Source: Muribaculaceae bacterium
GTDB taxonomy: Bacteria > Bacteroidota > Bacteroidia > Bacteroidales > Muribaculaceae
Assembly (NCBI GenBank): GCA_014867205.1
Contig: WGUO01000025.1
Span: forward strand, 1 to 49,528
Length of the DNA stretch: 49,528 nt
Reading direction: 5' to 3'
Below the pieces are notes generated by a model. It saw only the letters and a list, made by a program, of their open reading frames with translations. It searched no databases and was not told the DNA's origin. Shown one piece after another: positions 15,421 to 24,020 of the stretch. Each line of letters begins with the position of its first letter. The stretch's first letter is position 1. Made by a program: the position numbers and the translations under genes.

Positions 15421-15430
15421 CTGGCGGTTC

Positions 15431-15766
15431 TTATTCGTCGCGCTCGTAGATGGCGCGGTTGTTCAGGCTCTCCTCGACCTCCACGCGGTGGCAGTGGGGT
15501 ATGCTGTCTGCGATCCAGCGGGCCAGGTTCTCGGCAGTCGGGTTGAAGTCGAGCACCTCGTTGAGCATCTTGTGGTCGACCACGTCGATCACGCGGCGCT
15601 TGATCTCGGAGAAGTCCACGACCATCCCGTTGGCGTTGAGCTCACGCGAGCGGCACTCCACGGTGACTCTCCAGTTGTGGCCGTGCAGCCGCGAGCAGGG
15701 GCTTTCGTAGTCGAGGGCAAGCCGGTGGGCGGCGCTGAACTCGAATGTCTTGCTTATGTAGTACAT
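15431..15766 (-). CDS. queD: 6-carboxy-5,6,7,8-tetrahydropterin synthase
   Basis: The 111-residue T-fold protein makes carboxytetrahydropterin from dihydroneopterin triphosphate, the first dedicated step of preQ0 synthesis. Zinc ligands His14, His28 and His30 (SAAHRL, RLHGHNW) and active Cys24 are present. The length is normal for the family. It heads the queD-queE-queC run. No folE (GTP cyclohydrolase I) is seen in this window, so the dihydroneopterin triphosphate must come from a gene elsewhere. Confidence 0.95.
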   Translation of the reverse strand: MYYISKTFEFSAAHRLALDYESPCSRLHGHNWRVTVECRSRELNANGMVVDFSEIKRRVIDVVDHKMLNEVLDFNPTAENLARWIADSIPHCHRVEVEESLNNRAIYERDE

Positions 15767-15789
15767 CTTAAAATCGTTTTAACGCCCAA

Positions 15790-15821
15790 CCCGGAGGCGC
15801 GGTGACGCGTCCCCCGGATTG
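15790..15821 (-). terminator. GC-rich hairpin between the zinc-ribbon gene and queD
   Basis: On the minus strand CCGGGGGACGCG and CGCGCCTCCGG pair over 11 bp with one bulge and one G-T pair, around the tetraloop TCAC. No T-run follows, so it may be a weak terminator or a 5' leader structure of queD. A palindrome TTAAAA-TCG-TTTTAA lies beside the queD start (about 15769-15783). Confidence 0.4.
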
Positions 15822-15847
15822 AGCGTGTAAATATCGTCAGGCCGGTG

Positions 15848-16663
15848 TCAGACGGTCTTCTTGGCGCGGGTCGACCGCTTCTTGGGCGCCGGGGCGGCAG
15901 CCGGGGTCTCCTCGATGCCTGCCAGTGCGCTGTCGATCATGATGCGTCCGCAATACTCGCAGACTATCACCTTCTTGTGCATCTTGATCTCGAGCTGGCG
16001 CTGGGGCGGGATGCGGTTGAAGCAGCCGCCGCACGCGTCGCGCTGCACGGTCACGATGCCCAGGCCGTTGCGGGCGTTCTTGCGGATGCGCTTGAACGCG
16101 GCCAGCGTGTAGGCGTCGATGTCAGGCTCCAGGTCCTTGGCCTTCTTCAGCAGGTTCTCCTCCTCCTGGCGTGTCTCCGATACGATCTCCTCGAGCTCGA
16201 CCTTCTTCTGCTCGAGTATGTGCTCGTTGTCGCTCAGTTCCTCGCGGTTGCGCTCGATCTCGGCGGTCTTCTCCTCGATCTTGGTGTTGGCGTCGCGGAT
16301 GTTCTTCTCGGCGAGCTGTATCTCGAGGGTCTCGTATTCCTTCTCCTTCTCGAGGAACGCGAACTCACGGTTGTTGCGCACGTTGTTGATCTGCTCGTCA
16401 TAACGGGCGATCTTCTCGCGGCGTACCTCGATGTCGGCCTGCTTGGCCGATATCAGCGAGCGGAGGTCAGCGATCTCGTCCTCGAACTTCCGGATGCGGG
16501 TCTGGTAGCGGACTATCTCGTCCTCCCGGTCCTTGACCTCATTGGGAAGCTCGCCGCGGAGTATCTTGATGCGGTCGATCTCCGACAGAAGCGTCTGGAG
16601 CTGGTAGAGTGCCTTGAGGCGCTCCTCGACGGTGCGTTCTTTTTCGTTTTTCTTCTCTGCCAT
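15848..16663 (-). CDS. Coiled-coil protein with C4 zinc ribbon (zf-RING_7/DUF164-like)
   Basis: The 271-residue protein consists of a long charged coiled coil (about residues 10-180) followed by a four-cysteine zinc ribbon (CGGCFNRIPP ... VCEYCGRIM, about 210-246). An Ala/Pro/Lys-rich basic tail ends KKRSTRAKKTV. This architecture is the widespread bacterial C4-type zinc-ribbon family, for which a nucleic-acid-related role has been suggested but not settled. It follows the NIF3 gene by 51 nt, a pairing seen in many bacteria. The basic tail suggests nucleic-acid contact (inference). Confidence 0.88.
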   Translation of the reverse strand: MAEKKNEKERTVEERLKALYQLQTLLSEIDRIKILRGELPNEVKDREDEIVRYQTRIRKFEDEIADLRSLISAKQADIEVRREKIARYDEQINNVRNNREFAFLEKEKEYETLEIQLAEKNIRDANTKIEEKTAEIERNREELSDNEHILEQKKVELEEIVSETRQEEENLLKKAKDLEPDIDAYTLAAFKRIRKNARNGLGIVTVQRDACGGCFNRIPPQRQLEIKMHKKVIVCEYCGRIMIDSALAGIEETPAAAPAPKKRSTRAKKTV

Positions 16664-16714
16664 ATTTTATTTCAATACTGTTTTCTGTTAATAGCCGGGG
16701 TGATTGCCACGGTG

Positions 16715-17515
16715 TCACATGATTCCTACGGGATTGGCCTGCTCGTCTGAGAAATAGACAACCAGGTCGGGATACTGCTGCCGGATTATCCTCGAGAATA
16801 TCCTCATCGAGCAGAGCTCGCTCTCATAGTGTCCGATGTCGGCGATGACCATGTCGAGTCCGTATGTCGTGAAGTCGTGATATTTCACGTCTCCGGTCAC
16901 ATAGAGGTCGGCGCCGGCGCTGATGGCGTCCCTGATCAGGGAGGCTCCGGAGCCGCCGCAGAGAGCGACTCTCTTTATGACGAGTGCGGGCGACTGCGTG
17001 GAATAGCGCAGGGCCTTGACGCCGAACTTCTCCTTGACCTTACGCAGGAACTCGAGTTTGGGTGTCGGCTCGATGTCGCCTATCACGCCGAGTCCGGCGC
17101 GGGGGTCGCCGGCGCGGGGTGAGAGCACCTCGATGCCGGTCACTCCGAGCATGTGTGCCATCTCGTGGCTCACGCCGTTCCAGGTCGAGTCGAGGTTGGT
17201 GTGCGCCGAGTAGATTGCCACTCCGGCCTCAAGCGCCCGTATGGCTATGCGCTGCGTGTCGTCGGCCCCGGTCAGGTTCTTCAGCCCGCGGAATATCAGC
17301 GGGTGGTGCGACACGATCATGTCGCACTTGCGCCTTATGGCCTCCTCAAGCACCTCGTCGGTGACATCAAGGCAGAGCATCACTGCGCTGACGTGACGGT
17401 CGCGGAATCCCACCTGCAGCCCGGCGTTGTCATAGTCTTCCTGAAGCGGCAGGGGGGCGAACTCCTCTATTACCGAGGCTATGTCCTGTACGGTCATTTT
17501 CCTCTTCTGGCTCAA
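16715..17515 (-). CDS. NIF3/YbgI-like dinuclear metal protein
   Basis: The 266-residue protein has the NIF3 metal-site motifs: LQEDYDNAGLQVG near the N-terminus, MIVSHHPLIFRG (two His), AIYSAHTNLD, and the C-terminal ADIGHYESE with His and Glu ligands. Its length is close to E. coli YbgI (about 247) rather than to longer Bacteroidetes versions with a central insert. Its role is debated (GTP cyclohydrolase I type 2-like or metal-dependent housekeeping). It lies 12 nt after aspS and before the zinc-ribbon gene, so these three probably form one transcript. Confidence 0.9.
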   Translation of the reverse strand: MSQKRKMTVQDIASVIEEFAPLPLQEDYDNAGLQVGFRDRHVSAVMLCLDVTDEVLEEAIRRKCDMIVSHHPLIFRGLKNLTGADDTQRIAIRALEAGVAIYSAHTNLDSTWNGVSHEMAHMLGVTGIEVLSPRAGDPRAGLGVIGDIEPTPKLEFLRKVKEKFGVKALRYSTQSPALVIKRVALCGGSGASLIRDAISAGADLYVTGDVKYHDFTTYGLDMVIADIGHYESELCSMRIFSRIIRQQYPDLVVYFSDEQANPVGIM

Positions 17516-17527
17516 TTTGGGCGGTAT

Positions 17528-19288
17528 TTATTTATCCTTGGCGGGGGCCAGGGCTATCTGCAGCTCGTCGAGCTGCGCCTGGTCGATGGGCGATGGACTC
17601 TCGTTCATCACGTCGCGTCCGGAATTGTTCTTGGGGAATGCTATCACGTCGCGGATCGTGTCAAGGCCGGCCAGTATCGAGACGAAGCGGTCGAAGCCAA
17701 GGGCGAGTCCGCCGTGAGGGGGTGCGCCATACTTGAATGCGTCCATCAGGAATCCGAACTGCTCCTTGGCACGCTCGGGCGTGAAGCCCAGCAACTCGAA
17801 CATCGTGTCCTGCAGCTCGGCGTCGTGGATTCGGATTGAGCCGCCTCCGAGCTCGGTGCCGTTCACCACGATGTCGTAAGCCGTGGCGCGCACCTTGCCG
17901 GTGTCGCTGTGAAGCAGCGGTATGTCGTCGGGGTTAGGCGATGTGAAGGGGTGGTGCATCGCGTAGTAGCGCTGTGTCTCGTCGTCCCACTCGAACAGCG
18001 GGAAGTCCACCACCCAGAGGGGCGCGAACACATTGCGGTCGCGGAGTCCGAGGCGCGAGCCCATCTCGAGGCGCAGCTCGCAGAGCTGCTTGCGGGTCTT
18101 CATTGCCTCGCCGCTCATCACGAGCAGCAGGTCGCCGGCCTTGGCGCCGGCCCGCTCGCCCCATGCGCGGAGCTCATCTTCGCTGAAGAACTTGCCTACC
18201 GAGCTCTTGACCGAGCCGTTCTCCTCAAACTTGACCCACATCAGGCCCTTGGCGCCGACCTGCGGACGGCGAACGAACTCTGTCAGCTCGTCGAGCTGCT
18301 TGCGGGTGTATGTGGCGCAGCCCGGAACGGCGATGCCCACCGTCAGCTCGGCGTCATCGACCACCGCGAACCCGTGCCCCTTGGCCAGGTCGGTGAGCTC
18401 GACAAACTCCATGCCGAAGCGCACGTCGGGCTTGTCGCTGCCGTAGCGGGCCATCGCGTCGGCCCACGTGATGCGCGGGAAAGGCTCTGTGAAGTCTATG
18501 CCCTTTACATACTTGAATATATGCTTTACAAGACCCTCGAAGGTCTCGATGACATCTTCCTGCTCCACGAAACTCATCTCGCAGTCGATCTGCGTGAACT
18601 CGGGCTGGCGGTCAGCGCGGAGGTCTTCGTCGCGGAAGCATTTGGCGATCTGGAAATAGCGGTCGAAGCCCGACACCATCAGAAGCTGCTTGAAGAGCTG
18701 AGGCGACTGGGGCAGCGCGTAGAACTCGCCCGGGTTCATGCGCGAGGGCACCACGAAGTCGCGCGCGCCCTCGGGGGTCGACTTGACCAGAATAGGGGTC
18801 TCTACCTCAAGAAATCCCTGAGAGTCGAGATAGCGGCGAATCTCGAACGCCATCTTGTGGCGCAACTCGAGGTTGGTGCGGACGCACGGGCGCCGAAGGT
18901 CGAGATAACGGTATTTCATGCGCAGGTCATCGCCGCCGTCGGTGTTGTCCTCGATGGTAAACGGCGGTATCTCGCTGCGGTTGAGTATTCTGAGCGAAGA
19001 GGCTATCACCTCTACATCTCCTGTCGGCAGATTGGAGTTCTTCGAGCTGCGCTCGGCCACGTCGCCCTCGATCTGGACCACAAACTCGCGTCCGAGACGG
19101 TTGGCCTGCTCCGCAAGCCCGGCATTGATTTCATTACTGAACACAACCTGTGTGATTCCGTAGCGGTCGCGGATGTCCACAAATGTCATGCCACCCATTT
19201 TGCGGGCTCTCTGAACCCACCCGGCAAGCCTGACCCGCTTGCCTGCGTCGGCAAGGCGAAGCTCGCCGCATGTTGTATCTCTGTACAT
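17528..19288 (-). CDS. aspS: Aspartyl-tRNA synthetase, bacterial type
   Basis: The 586-residue class II synthetase charges tRNA-Asp. The N-terminal OB-fold anticodon domain includes VRLAGWVQRARKMGGMTFVD. The class II core carries the motif 2 region CFRDEDLRADRQPEFTQID and motif 3 GLALGFDRFVSILAG. A bacterial GAD insertion lies between them (about residues 290-420), which marks the bacterial rather than archaeal type. First gene of the aspS-NIF3-zinc-ribbon run. A promoter box lies about 55 nt upstream. Confidence 0.97.
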   Translation of the reverse strand: MYRDTTCGELRLADAGKRVRLAGWVQRARKMGGMTFVDIRDRYGITQVVFSNEINAGLAEQANRLGREFVVQIEGDVAERSSKNSNLPTGDVEVIASSLRILNRSEIPPFTIEDNTDGGDDLRMKYRYLDLRRPCVRTNLELRHKMAFEIRRYLDSQGFLEVETPILVKSTPEGARDFVVPSRMNPGEFYALPQSPQLFKQLLMVSGFDRYFQIAKCFRDEDLRADRQPEFTQIDCEMSFVEQEDVIETFEGLVKHIFKYVKGIDFTEPFPRITWADAMARYGSDKPDVRFGMEFVELTDLAKGHGFAVVDDAELTVGIAVPGCATYTRKQLDELTEFVRRPQVGAKGLMWVKFEENGSVKSSVGKFFSEDELRAWGERAGAKAGDLLLVMSGEAMKTRKQLCELRLEMGSRLGLRDRNVFAPLWVVDFPLFEWDDETQRYYAMHHPFTSPNPDDIPLLHSDTGKVRATAYDIVVNGTELGGGSIRIHDAELQDTMFELLGFTPERAKEQFGFLMDAFKYGAPPHGGLALGFDRFVSILAGLDTIRDVIAFPKNNSGRDVMNESPSPIDQAQLDELQIALAPAKDK

Positions 19289-19341
19289 ATTCTTTTTGCA
19301 GTATACTGTCCGCGCGTTTGTATCCGCGCATATTAAGCACG

Positions 19342-19349
19342 CAAAGTTA
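19342..19349 (-). promoter_or_regulatory. Promoter -7 box for aspS
   Basis: On the minus strand this reads TAACTTTG, an exact TAnnTTTG match. A TTTA (one mismatch to TTTG) lies about 20 nt further upstream (19369-19372). The start codon is about 55 nt downstream. Confidence 0.45.
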
Positions 19350-19452
19350 CAAAAAATTATTTGAATATTAAAATTTATTTTTATAACGCTCTTATCCTTA
19401 CCCTTTATTGCAATAATCCCAATTTCCCAGGCCTCCTCCCCCCTGAGGCTGA

Positions 19453-19482
19453 AAAACGGCCACTCTCACGAGCGGCCGTTTT
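19453..19482 (-). terminator. Terminator after the LptF/LptG gene
   Basis: AAAACGGCC (19453-19461) and GGCCGTTTT (19474-19482) form a perfect 9-bp stem that ends in a T-run on both strands, with an extra CTC/GAG pairing inside. It would terminate the permease transcript before aspS. The rest of the 19289-19648 gap is AT-rich, and apart from this and the aspS promoter I see no gene in it. Confidence 0.75.
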
Positions 19483-19648
19483 CTCGGCAGTGTGATTTGT
19501 CCAGAATCAGACTGCTTCCTTAACTTAATGAACAAAAATCTATCTTCTAACTTCATGTTTAACCAATGAAACCGGAAGATTGTTCGGACAATTCATAAAA
19601 TTAAGGTTTTTTAACATTTAATACTAACATTTTGAAAAAAATCTCATC

Positions 19649-21592
19649 TTATTTATCTTTATGGAGCAGTGCGGCCAGTTTCGGGTCTGTCTCGGCTGTC
19701 TTGCGTATCTCGCTGTATACCCTGCGTGAGTAGGGTAGTGACAACAGATAGAAAATCAGCCCTAAAGGTGCGAGCCATTTCAGTGCCGTACTGATTCGAC
19801 CCGGTGCGAAAGGCCTCATTATCCAGAGCGAGCGCACCACCGGGTAGTGGTTGAGCGCGTCGATTACCTTTATATCGCGCGAGTCCGACATATAAGTAAC
19901 GAGTTTTTCGGTACTTTCGTCTATTGCGTCGATTTTTTTCGGATCGAAAATTCCGTTCCAGTATGCGGCATACCCGGGGCGCGGGCTGTGCGTGGCGAGC
20001 CATTCCATGGCCTGCATGTGCAGGTTCTCGGTCAGGGCAAGTCCCTTGCCGGCGTTTATGTCGTTTATCACGACATCCTTGAGCGGCACCTGCCGTGTCT
20101 CGGGCAGTCCGAGGCGTCGGCGCAGCCACTCGCGGTATAGGTCCGGATTGAACACAGCCGAGTCGTTCATCGCCTTGTAGGTCACGAAGATTCCCAATGG
20201 CAGCAGCACGAATGTCGAGAGCCACATTCCGACCCATACCACCCAGTGCCCGTCGCGGGCCAGCTTGTAGCCGGTGTTGTCTATGATATAGTAGACCAGA
20301 AAGAGCAGGACCGAGATAACGAGCGGTGTGCCGAGTCCACCCTTGCGTATTATGGCCCCGAGCGGGGCGCCGATGAAGAGGAAGATGATGCAGGCCACCG
20401 ACAGGGTGAACTTCTTGATAAGCTCTATCTGGTGACGCCTGAAGCGGTTCTTCTCATCGTGCATCTGCATCGCGCGGAACTCCATCTCGTTCTTGCGCAT
20501 CTTGATCATGTTGGTCGCGTAGCCGAAGGTGGCGTCAAGCTCGCTCGGCGTCATTGCGCGCAATATTGAGTCGAGGTTGAGCGGCACGGTCTTTTTCTCA
20601 TTTCCGGCTTTCGCCGGCGCCGGTGCGGTCTGCGTGCTGAAGCCGGAGATATCGCCGCCCGCGGCGTGCGTGGAAATCATGCCTCGCGCCAGCCCCGGGA
20701 AGGCCTCGCGCTCGAAACCCTTGCGGGTCTCCGTGCCGATTGAGTCTATGCGCACCTGCAGCGAGTCTATCGTCTGCCTGAGCTCGGTGATGTTCTTGCC
20801 GACATACTGGTTGCGCATTCCCCCCTCGTCCAGACGGTTGAAGTTGGCGTCAAAGGGTATCAGCACCTCCTTGTCGAGGAATGTCTCGCGGCGGAACGGC
20901 ACATTGCGGTCGCTGGTGCGCTGCTCGCGCAGGTTCTCGAACTGCTCCCCCTTGTAGAGGTGCAGGTAGAGGTAGCGCATGTCCTTGGTGAAGGCGAGCC
21001 GGGCAGAGTCAGCCAGAAGTATCGTCGAGTTGTCGCCACCCTTCGACACGTCATATATCATGACGCCCCGGAGCATGCCGGTCTCCTTGTTTTTCGACTT
21101 GACATAGAGGTTGTAGCCCGGTATCTGGTCATAGAAGGCACCCTCGGGAATCTCGAGCTCGGGCGATTTCTGCCGCGCCGAGAAGAGGAGTGTCCACATC
21201 TTGACCTGCGCGCGAGGCAGCACATCGTTCTGGAAGAAGAATGCCCCCACGGCTATCAGCGAGATGAGTATTATCAGCGGGCTCATTGTCTTGACCAGCG
21301 ACACGCCCGCGGCCTTGATGGCCGTGAGCTCCGATTTCTCTCCTAAGTTGCCGAATGTCATCAGGCTCGCCAGCAGTATGGCAAGCGGCAGGGCCATAGG
21401 CACCATGCTCAGGGCCGCATAGAAGAAAAGCTCGCCTAACAGCCCCATTGAGAGTCCCTTGCCCACCAGGTCGTCGATGTATCGCCACAGGAACTGCATC
21501 AGCACGATGAAGAGCACGATGAAGAATGTCATCGCGAACAGGGGCAGAAAACTTTTTAATATAAACAGATACAGTCTTTTGACAACTCTCAT
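19649..21592 (-). CDS. LptF/LptG (YjgP/YjgQ) family LPS export permease
   Basis: The 647-residue protein is an inner-membrane permease of the Lpt system that moves lipopolysaccharide to the outer membrane with the LptB ATPase. Three N-terminal transmembrane helices (about residues 12-34, 55-80 and 100-122) precede a large periplasmic beta-jellyroll region. That region here carries a Ser/Thr/Ala-rich insert (about 300-345). Three helices follow (about 397-415, 423-442 and 452-475), then a C-terminal extension with one last helix (about 607-625). The extension and insert make it much longer than the ~360-residue E. coli proteins, as usual in Bacteroidetes. The family cannot be split reliably into F or G by eye. 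No partner gene is adjacent. Confidence 0.88.
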   Translation of the reverse strand: MRVVKRLYLFILKSFLPLFAMTFFIVLFIVLMQFLWRYIDDLVGKGLSMGLLGELFFYAALSMVPMALPLAILLASLMTFGNLGEKSELTAIKAAGVSLVKTMSPLIILISLIAVGAFFFQNDVLPRAQVKMWTLLFSARQKSPELEIPEGAFYDQIPGYNLYVKSKNKETGMLRGVMIYDVSKGGDNSTILLADSARLAFTKDMRYLYLHLYKGEQFENLREQRTSDRNVPFRRETFLDKEVLIPFDANFNRLDEGGMRNQYVGKNITELRQTIDSLQVRIDSIGTETRKGFEREAFPGLARGMISTHAAGGDISGFSTQTAPAPAKAGNEKKTVPLNLDSILRAMTPSELDATFGYATNMIKMRKNEMEFRAMQMHDEKNRFRRHQIELIKKFTLSVACIIFLFIGAPLGAIIRKGGLGTPLVISVLLFLVYYIIDNTGYKLARDGHWVVWVGMWLSTFVLLPLGIFVTYKAMNDSAVFNPDLYREWLRRRLGLPETRQVPLKDVVINDINAGKGLALTENLHMQAMEWLATHSPRPGYAAYWNGIFDPKKIDAIDESTEKLVTYMSDSRDIKVIDALNHYPVVRSLWIMRPFAPGRISTALKWLAPLGLIFYLLSLPYSRRVYSEIRKTAETDPKLAALLHKDK

Positions 21593-21656
21593 GGGCGTTC
21601 CGGATTCGCCGGCGGCCGCGCCGGCGTGAAAGTTTCGGGTTGTAAAGTTAGAAATT

Positions 21657-21689
21657 TTTGGTCAGACACGGAAATTTTTTGTAATTTTG
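21657..21689 (+). promoter_or_regulatory. Bacteroidetes-type promoter for pta-ackA-lgt
   Basis: TTTG (21657-21660), a 21-nt spacer and TAATTTTG (21682-21689) match both parts of the consensus TTTG-N19-21-TAnnTTTG. The predicted start near 21696 leaves a leader of about 105 nt before the pta start codon. Confidence 0.65.
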
Positions 21690-21801
21690 GGAGTAAAATA
21701 GTGACGTGCGGATTTGCCGGTGCCGTCATTTGCCGGACTCCGGTCCCGGCTGTGCGCCTGACGCCGCCCCATGTTTAGACATCTGCTTAAATCAAAATAT
21801 T

Positions 21802-22803
21802 ATGACACTGTTTGAAAGACTTACCAAACGCGCGCAGGACAACCGCCGCCGTCTGGTGCTTCCCGAATCGTTGGAGCCTCGCACACTTCAGGCCGCCAAC
21901 CGCGTTATTGAGCTTCAGATCGCTGATGTGACCTTTATCGGCAAGAGGGATGAGGTTCTGGCCAAGGCGTTCGAGCTCGGCCTCCAGCACATTGAGAAGG
22001 CGAATTTCGTCGATCCCGACGATGTTGAATATACCGAGCCCTATGCCGAGCTGTTCAAGAAACTTCGCGAGAAGAAAGGCGTGACTATCGAGCAGGCCCG
22101 CGAGCAGGTTCGCAATCCCCTCTACTTAGGCTGCCTGATGATCAAGCGCGGCGACGCCGACGCCATGGTCGCCGGCGCGCTCAGCCCCACATCACATGTG
22201 CTCCGCGCAGCCTTCCAGGTGCTCAAGACCAAGCCCGGCATCTCGGTGGTCAGCGGCGCATTCATCATGCTGCTCCCCGAGAACTGCCCGTTCGGCGACG
22301 ACGGCATGCTCGTCTTCGCCGACTGCGCTGTGGTTCCCGACCCCACCGCCGAGGAACTTGCCCAGATCGCCATCGAGACCGCCAAGACCACAAGGAACAT
22401 CGCCGGCCTTGAGCCCCGCGTGGCCATGTGCAGCTTCTCGACCAAGGGAAGCGCGAGCCATGAGCGTGTCGACAAGGTCATAGAGGCCACGAGACTCGCG
22501 CATGAGATGGACCCCTCGCTGCTTCTCGACGGCGAGCTCCAGAGCGACGCCGCCATTGTGCCTGCTGTCGGCCAGATGAAGGCTCCCGGCAGCCCCGTGG
22601 CCGGGCGTGCCAACACGCTGGTGTTCCCCTCGCTCGAGGTCGGCAACATCGCCTATAAGCTTGTGCAGCGTCTCGCCGGCGCCGGCGCTGTCGGCCCTAT
22701 CCTTCAGGGCCTCGCCGCTCCCGTCAACGACCTCTCGCGCGGCGCGACCGTCGACGACATCGTCAACACCATCATCGTGACATGCAACCAGGCTATCAAC
22801 TGA
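21802..22803 (+). CDS. pta: Phosphate acetyltransferase
   Basis: The 333-residue protein converts acetyl-CoA and phosphate to acetyl phosphate, the first step of acetate production. It is the short single-domain form (PTA_PTB), with family blocks GDADAMVAGALSPTSHVLRA, LDGELQSDAAIVPAVG and ANTLVFPSLEVGNIAYKLVQRL. I chose the ATG at 21802 (MTLFERLTKRAQDNRRRLVLPE), the normal family start; a longer in-frame reading from 21706 would cover the leader. ackA follows 14 nt downstream, so the pair works as one acetate/ATP pathway. Confidence 0.96.
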   Translation: MTLFERLTKRAQDNRRRLVLPESLEPRTLQAANRVIELQIADVTFIGKRDEVLAKAFELGLQHIEKANFVDPDDVEYTEPYAELFKKLREKKGVTIEQAREQVRNPLYLGCLMIKRGDADAMVAGALSPTSHVLRAAFQVLKTKPGISVVSGAFIMLLPENCPFGDDGMLVFADCAVVPDPTAEELAQIAIETAKTTRNIAGLEPRVAMCSFSTKGSASHERVDKVIEATRLAHEMDPSLLLDGELQSDAAIVPAVGQMKAPGSPVAGRANTLVFPSLEVGNIAYKLVQRLAGAGAVGPILQGLAAPVNDLSRGATVDDIVNTIIVTCNQAIN

Positions 22804-22817
22804 TTTAGTTTACCGAA

Positions 22818-24020
22818 ATGAAGATATTGGTTTTAAACAACGGCAGCTCGAGCGTAAAGTATAAACTTATCGACAGCTGCGACAAGGCAGTCCTCGCCGA
22901 GGGTGGCGTGGAGAAGATCGGCCTTCCCGACTCGTTCCTAAAGTTCAGGCTTCCCGACGGCACCAAGGAGACCGTGACCGTCTCGATGCCCGACCACAAG
23001 GAGGCTATCCGCCAGGTGTTCAAGGTGCTGACCGACCCAGACAAGGGCGTGATCCGCAGCCTCGACGAGATCCAGGCCGTAGGCCACCGTGTGGTGCACG
23101 GCATGGAGTACTTCAACAAGTCGGTGCTCATCACTCCCGAGGTCATCGAGAAGGTCAAGGAGTGCTATCCCGTGGCACCGCTCCACAACCCGGCCAACAT
23201 CATCGGCATCGAGGCTATCCTCGAGCTGCTGCCGGGTGTGCCCCAGGTAGGCGTGTTCGACACCGCCTTCCATCAGACGATGCCCGCCGAGGCATACATG
23301 TACGCCCTTCCCTATGAGGACTACGAGAAGTACGGAATACGCCGCTACGGTTTCCACGGCACGAGCCACCGCTACGTGTCGAAGCGTGCCTGCGAGTTCC
23401 TCGGCATCAGCCCCGAGGGGACCAGGATGATCACCTGCCATATCGGCAACGGCGGCTCTATCACCGCCATCCGCGACGGCAAGAGCATCGACACCTCGAT
23501 GGGCCTTACGCCGACCGAGGGCCTGATGATGGGCACCCGCGTGGGCGATGTTGACCCGGGCGCGCTCGTTTACCTGATGGAGCGCACCGGCATCGACGCC
23601 GCAGGCCTGCAGAAGGTCATCAACAAGGAGAGCGGAGTGCTCGGCGTGAGCGGCATCTCCAACGACATGCGCGACATCGAGGCAGGCATAGCCCGTGGCG
23701 ACGAGCGCGCACGCCTCGCCATGGACATGTATGAGTACCGTATCCTCAAGTATATCGGCGCATATGCCGCCGTGCTCGACGGCGTCGATGTGATAGTGTT
23801 CACCGGCGGCGTGGGCGAGAACCAGACAGCCACCCGCGAGAAGATCTGCCGTCACCTCGGCTATCTCGGAGTCGTGTTCGACCCCGAGGCCAACAAGGTG
23901 CGCGGCGAGGAGGTGCTCATCACGGCCCCCGAGTCGAAGGTCAAGGTGGTCGTCATTCCCACCGACGAGGAGATGATGATCGCCGAGGACACTGCGGAAA
24001 TCGTAGGTGAGCGATGCTGA
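22818..24020 (+). CDS. ackA: Acetate kinase
   Basis: The 400-residue ASKHA-fold kinase makes ATP and acetate from acetyl phosphate. The N-terminal phosphate loop NNGSSSVKY, the mid motif GFHGTSHRYVSKRA, HIGNGGSITAIRDGKSIDTS and the C-terminal FTGGVGEN are all present, and the length is that of the family. It lies 14 nt after pta, and its last 7 nt overlap lgt, so lgt is translationally linked to the fermentation genes. Confidence 0.97.
   Translation: MKILVLNNGSSSVKYKLIDSCDKAVLAEGGVEKIGLPDSFLKFRLPDGTKETVTVSMPDHKEAIRQVFKVLTDPDKGVIRSLDEIQAVGHRVVHGMEYFNKSVLITPEVIEKVKECYPVAPLHNPANIIGIEAILELLPGVPQVGVFDTAFHQTMPAEAYMYALPYEDYEKYGIRRYGFHGTSHRYVSKRACEFLGISPEGTRMITCHIGNGGSITAIRDGKSIDTSMGLTPTEGLMMGTRVGDVDPGALVYLMERTGIDAAGLQKVINKESGVLGVSGISNDMRDIEAGIARGDERARLAMDMYEYRILKYIGAYAAVLDGVDVIVFTGGVGENQTATREKICRHLGYLGVVFDPEANKVRGEEVLITAPESKVKVVVIPTDEEMMIAEDTAEIVGERC

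Noticed and set aside
15767..15847. preQ1 riboswitch upstream of queD
   Set aside because: I looked for a preQ1-I type stem-loop with an A-rich tail and found only a GC-rich hairpin; no aptamer match by eye.
17909..19336. 475-codon open frame antisense to aspS
   Set aside because: Opposite a complete aspartyl-tRNA synthetase; no recognisable domain, and composition typical of antisense reading.
21706..21801. 32-codon N-terminal extension of pta
   Set aside because: It is Cys/Pro-rich and lies in the leader of the promoter at 21657-21689; MTLFERLTKRAQ is the normal start.
22938..23855. 305-codon minus-strand frame over ackA
   Set aside because: ackA is unmistakable on the plus strand; the antisense product is His/Ala/Val/Asp-rich with no motif.
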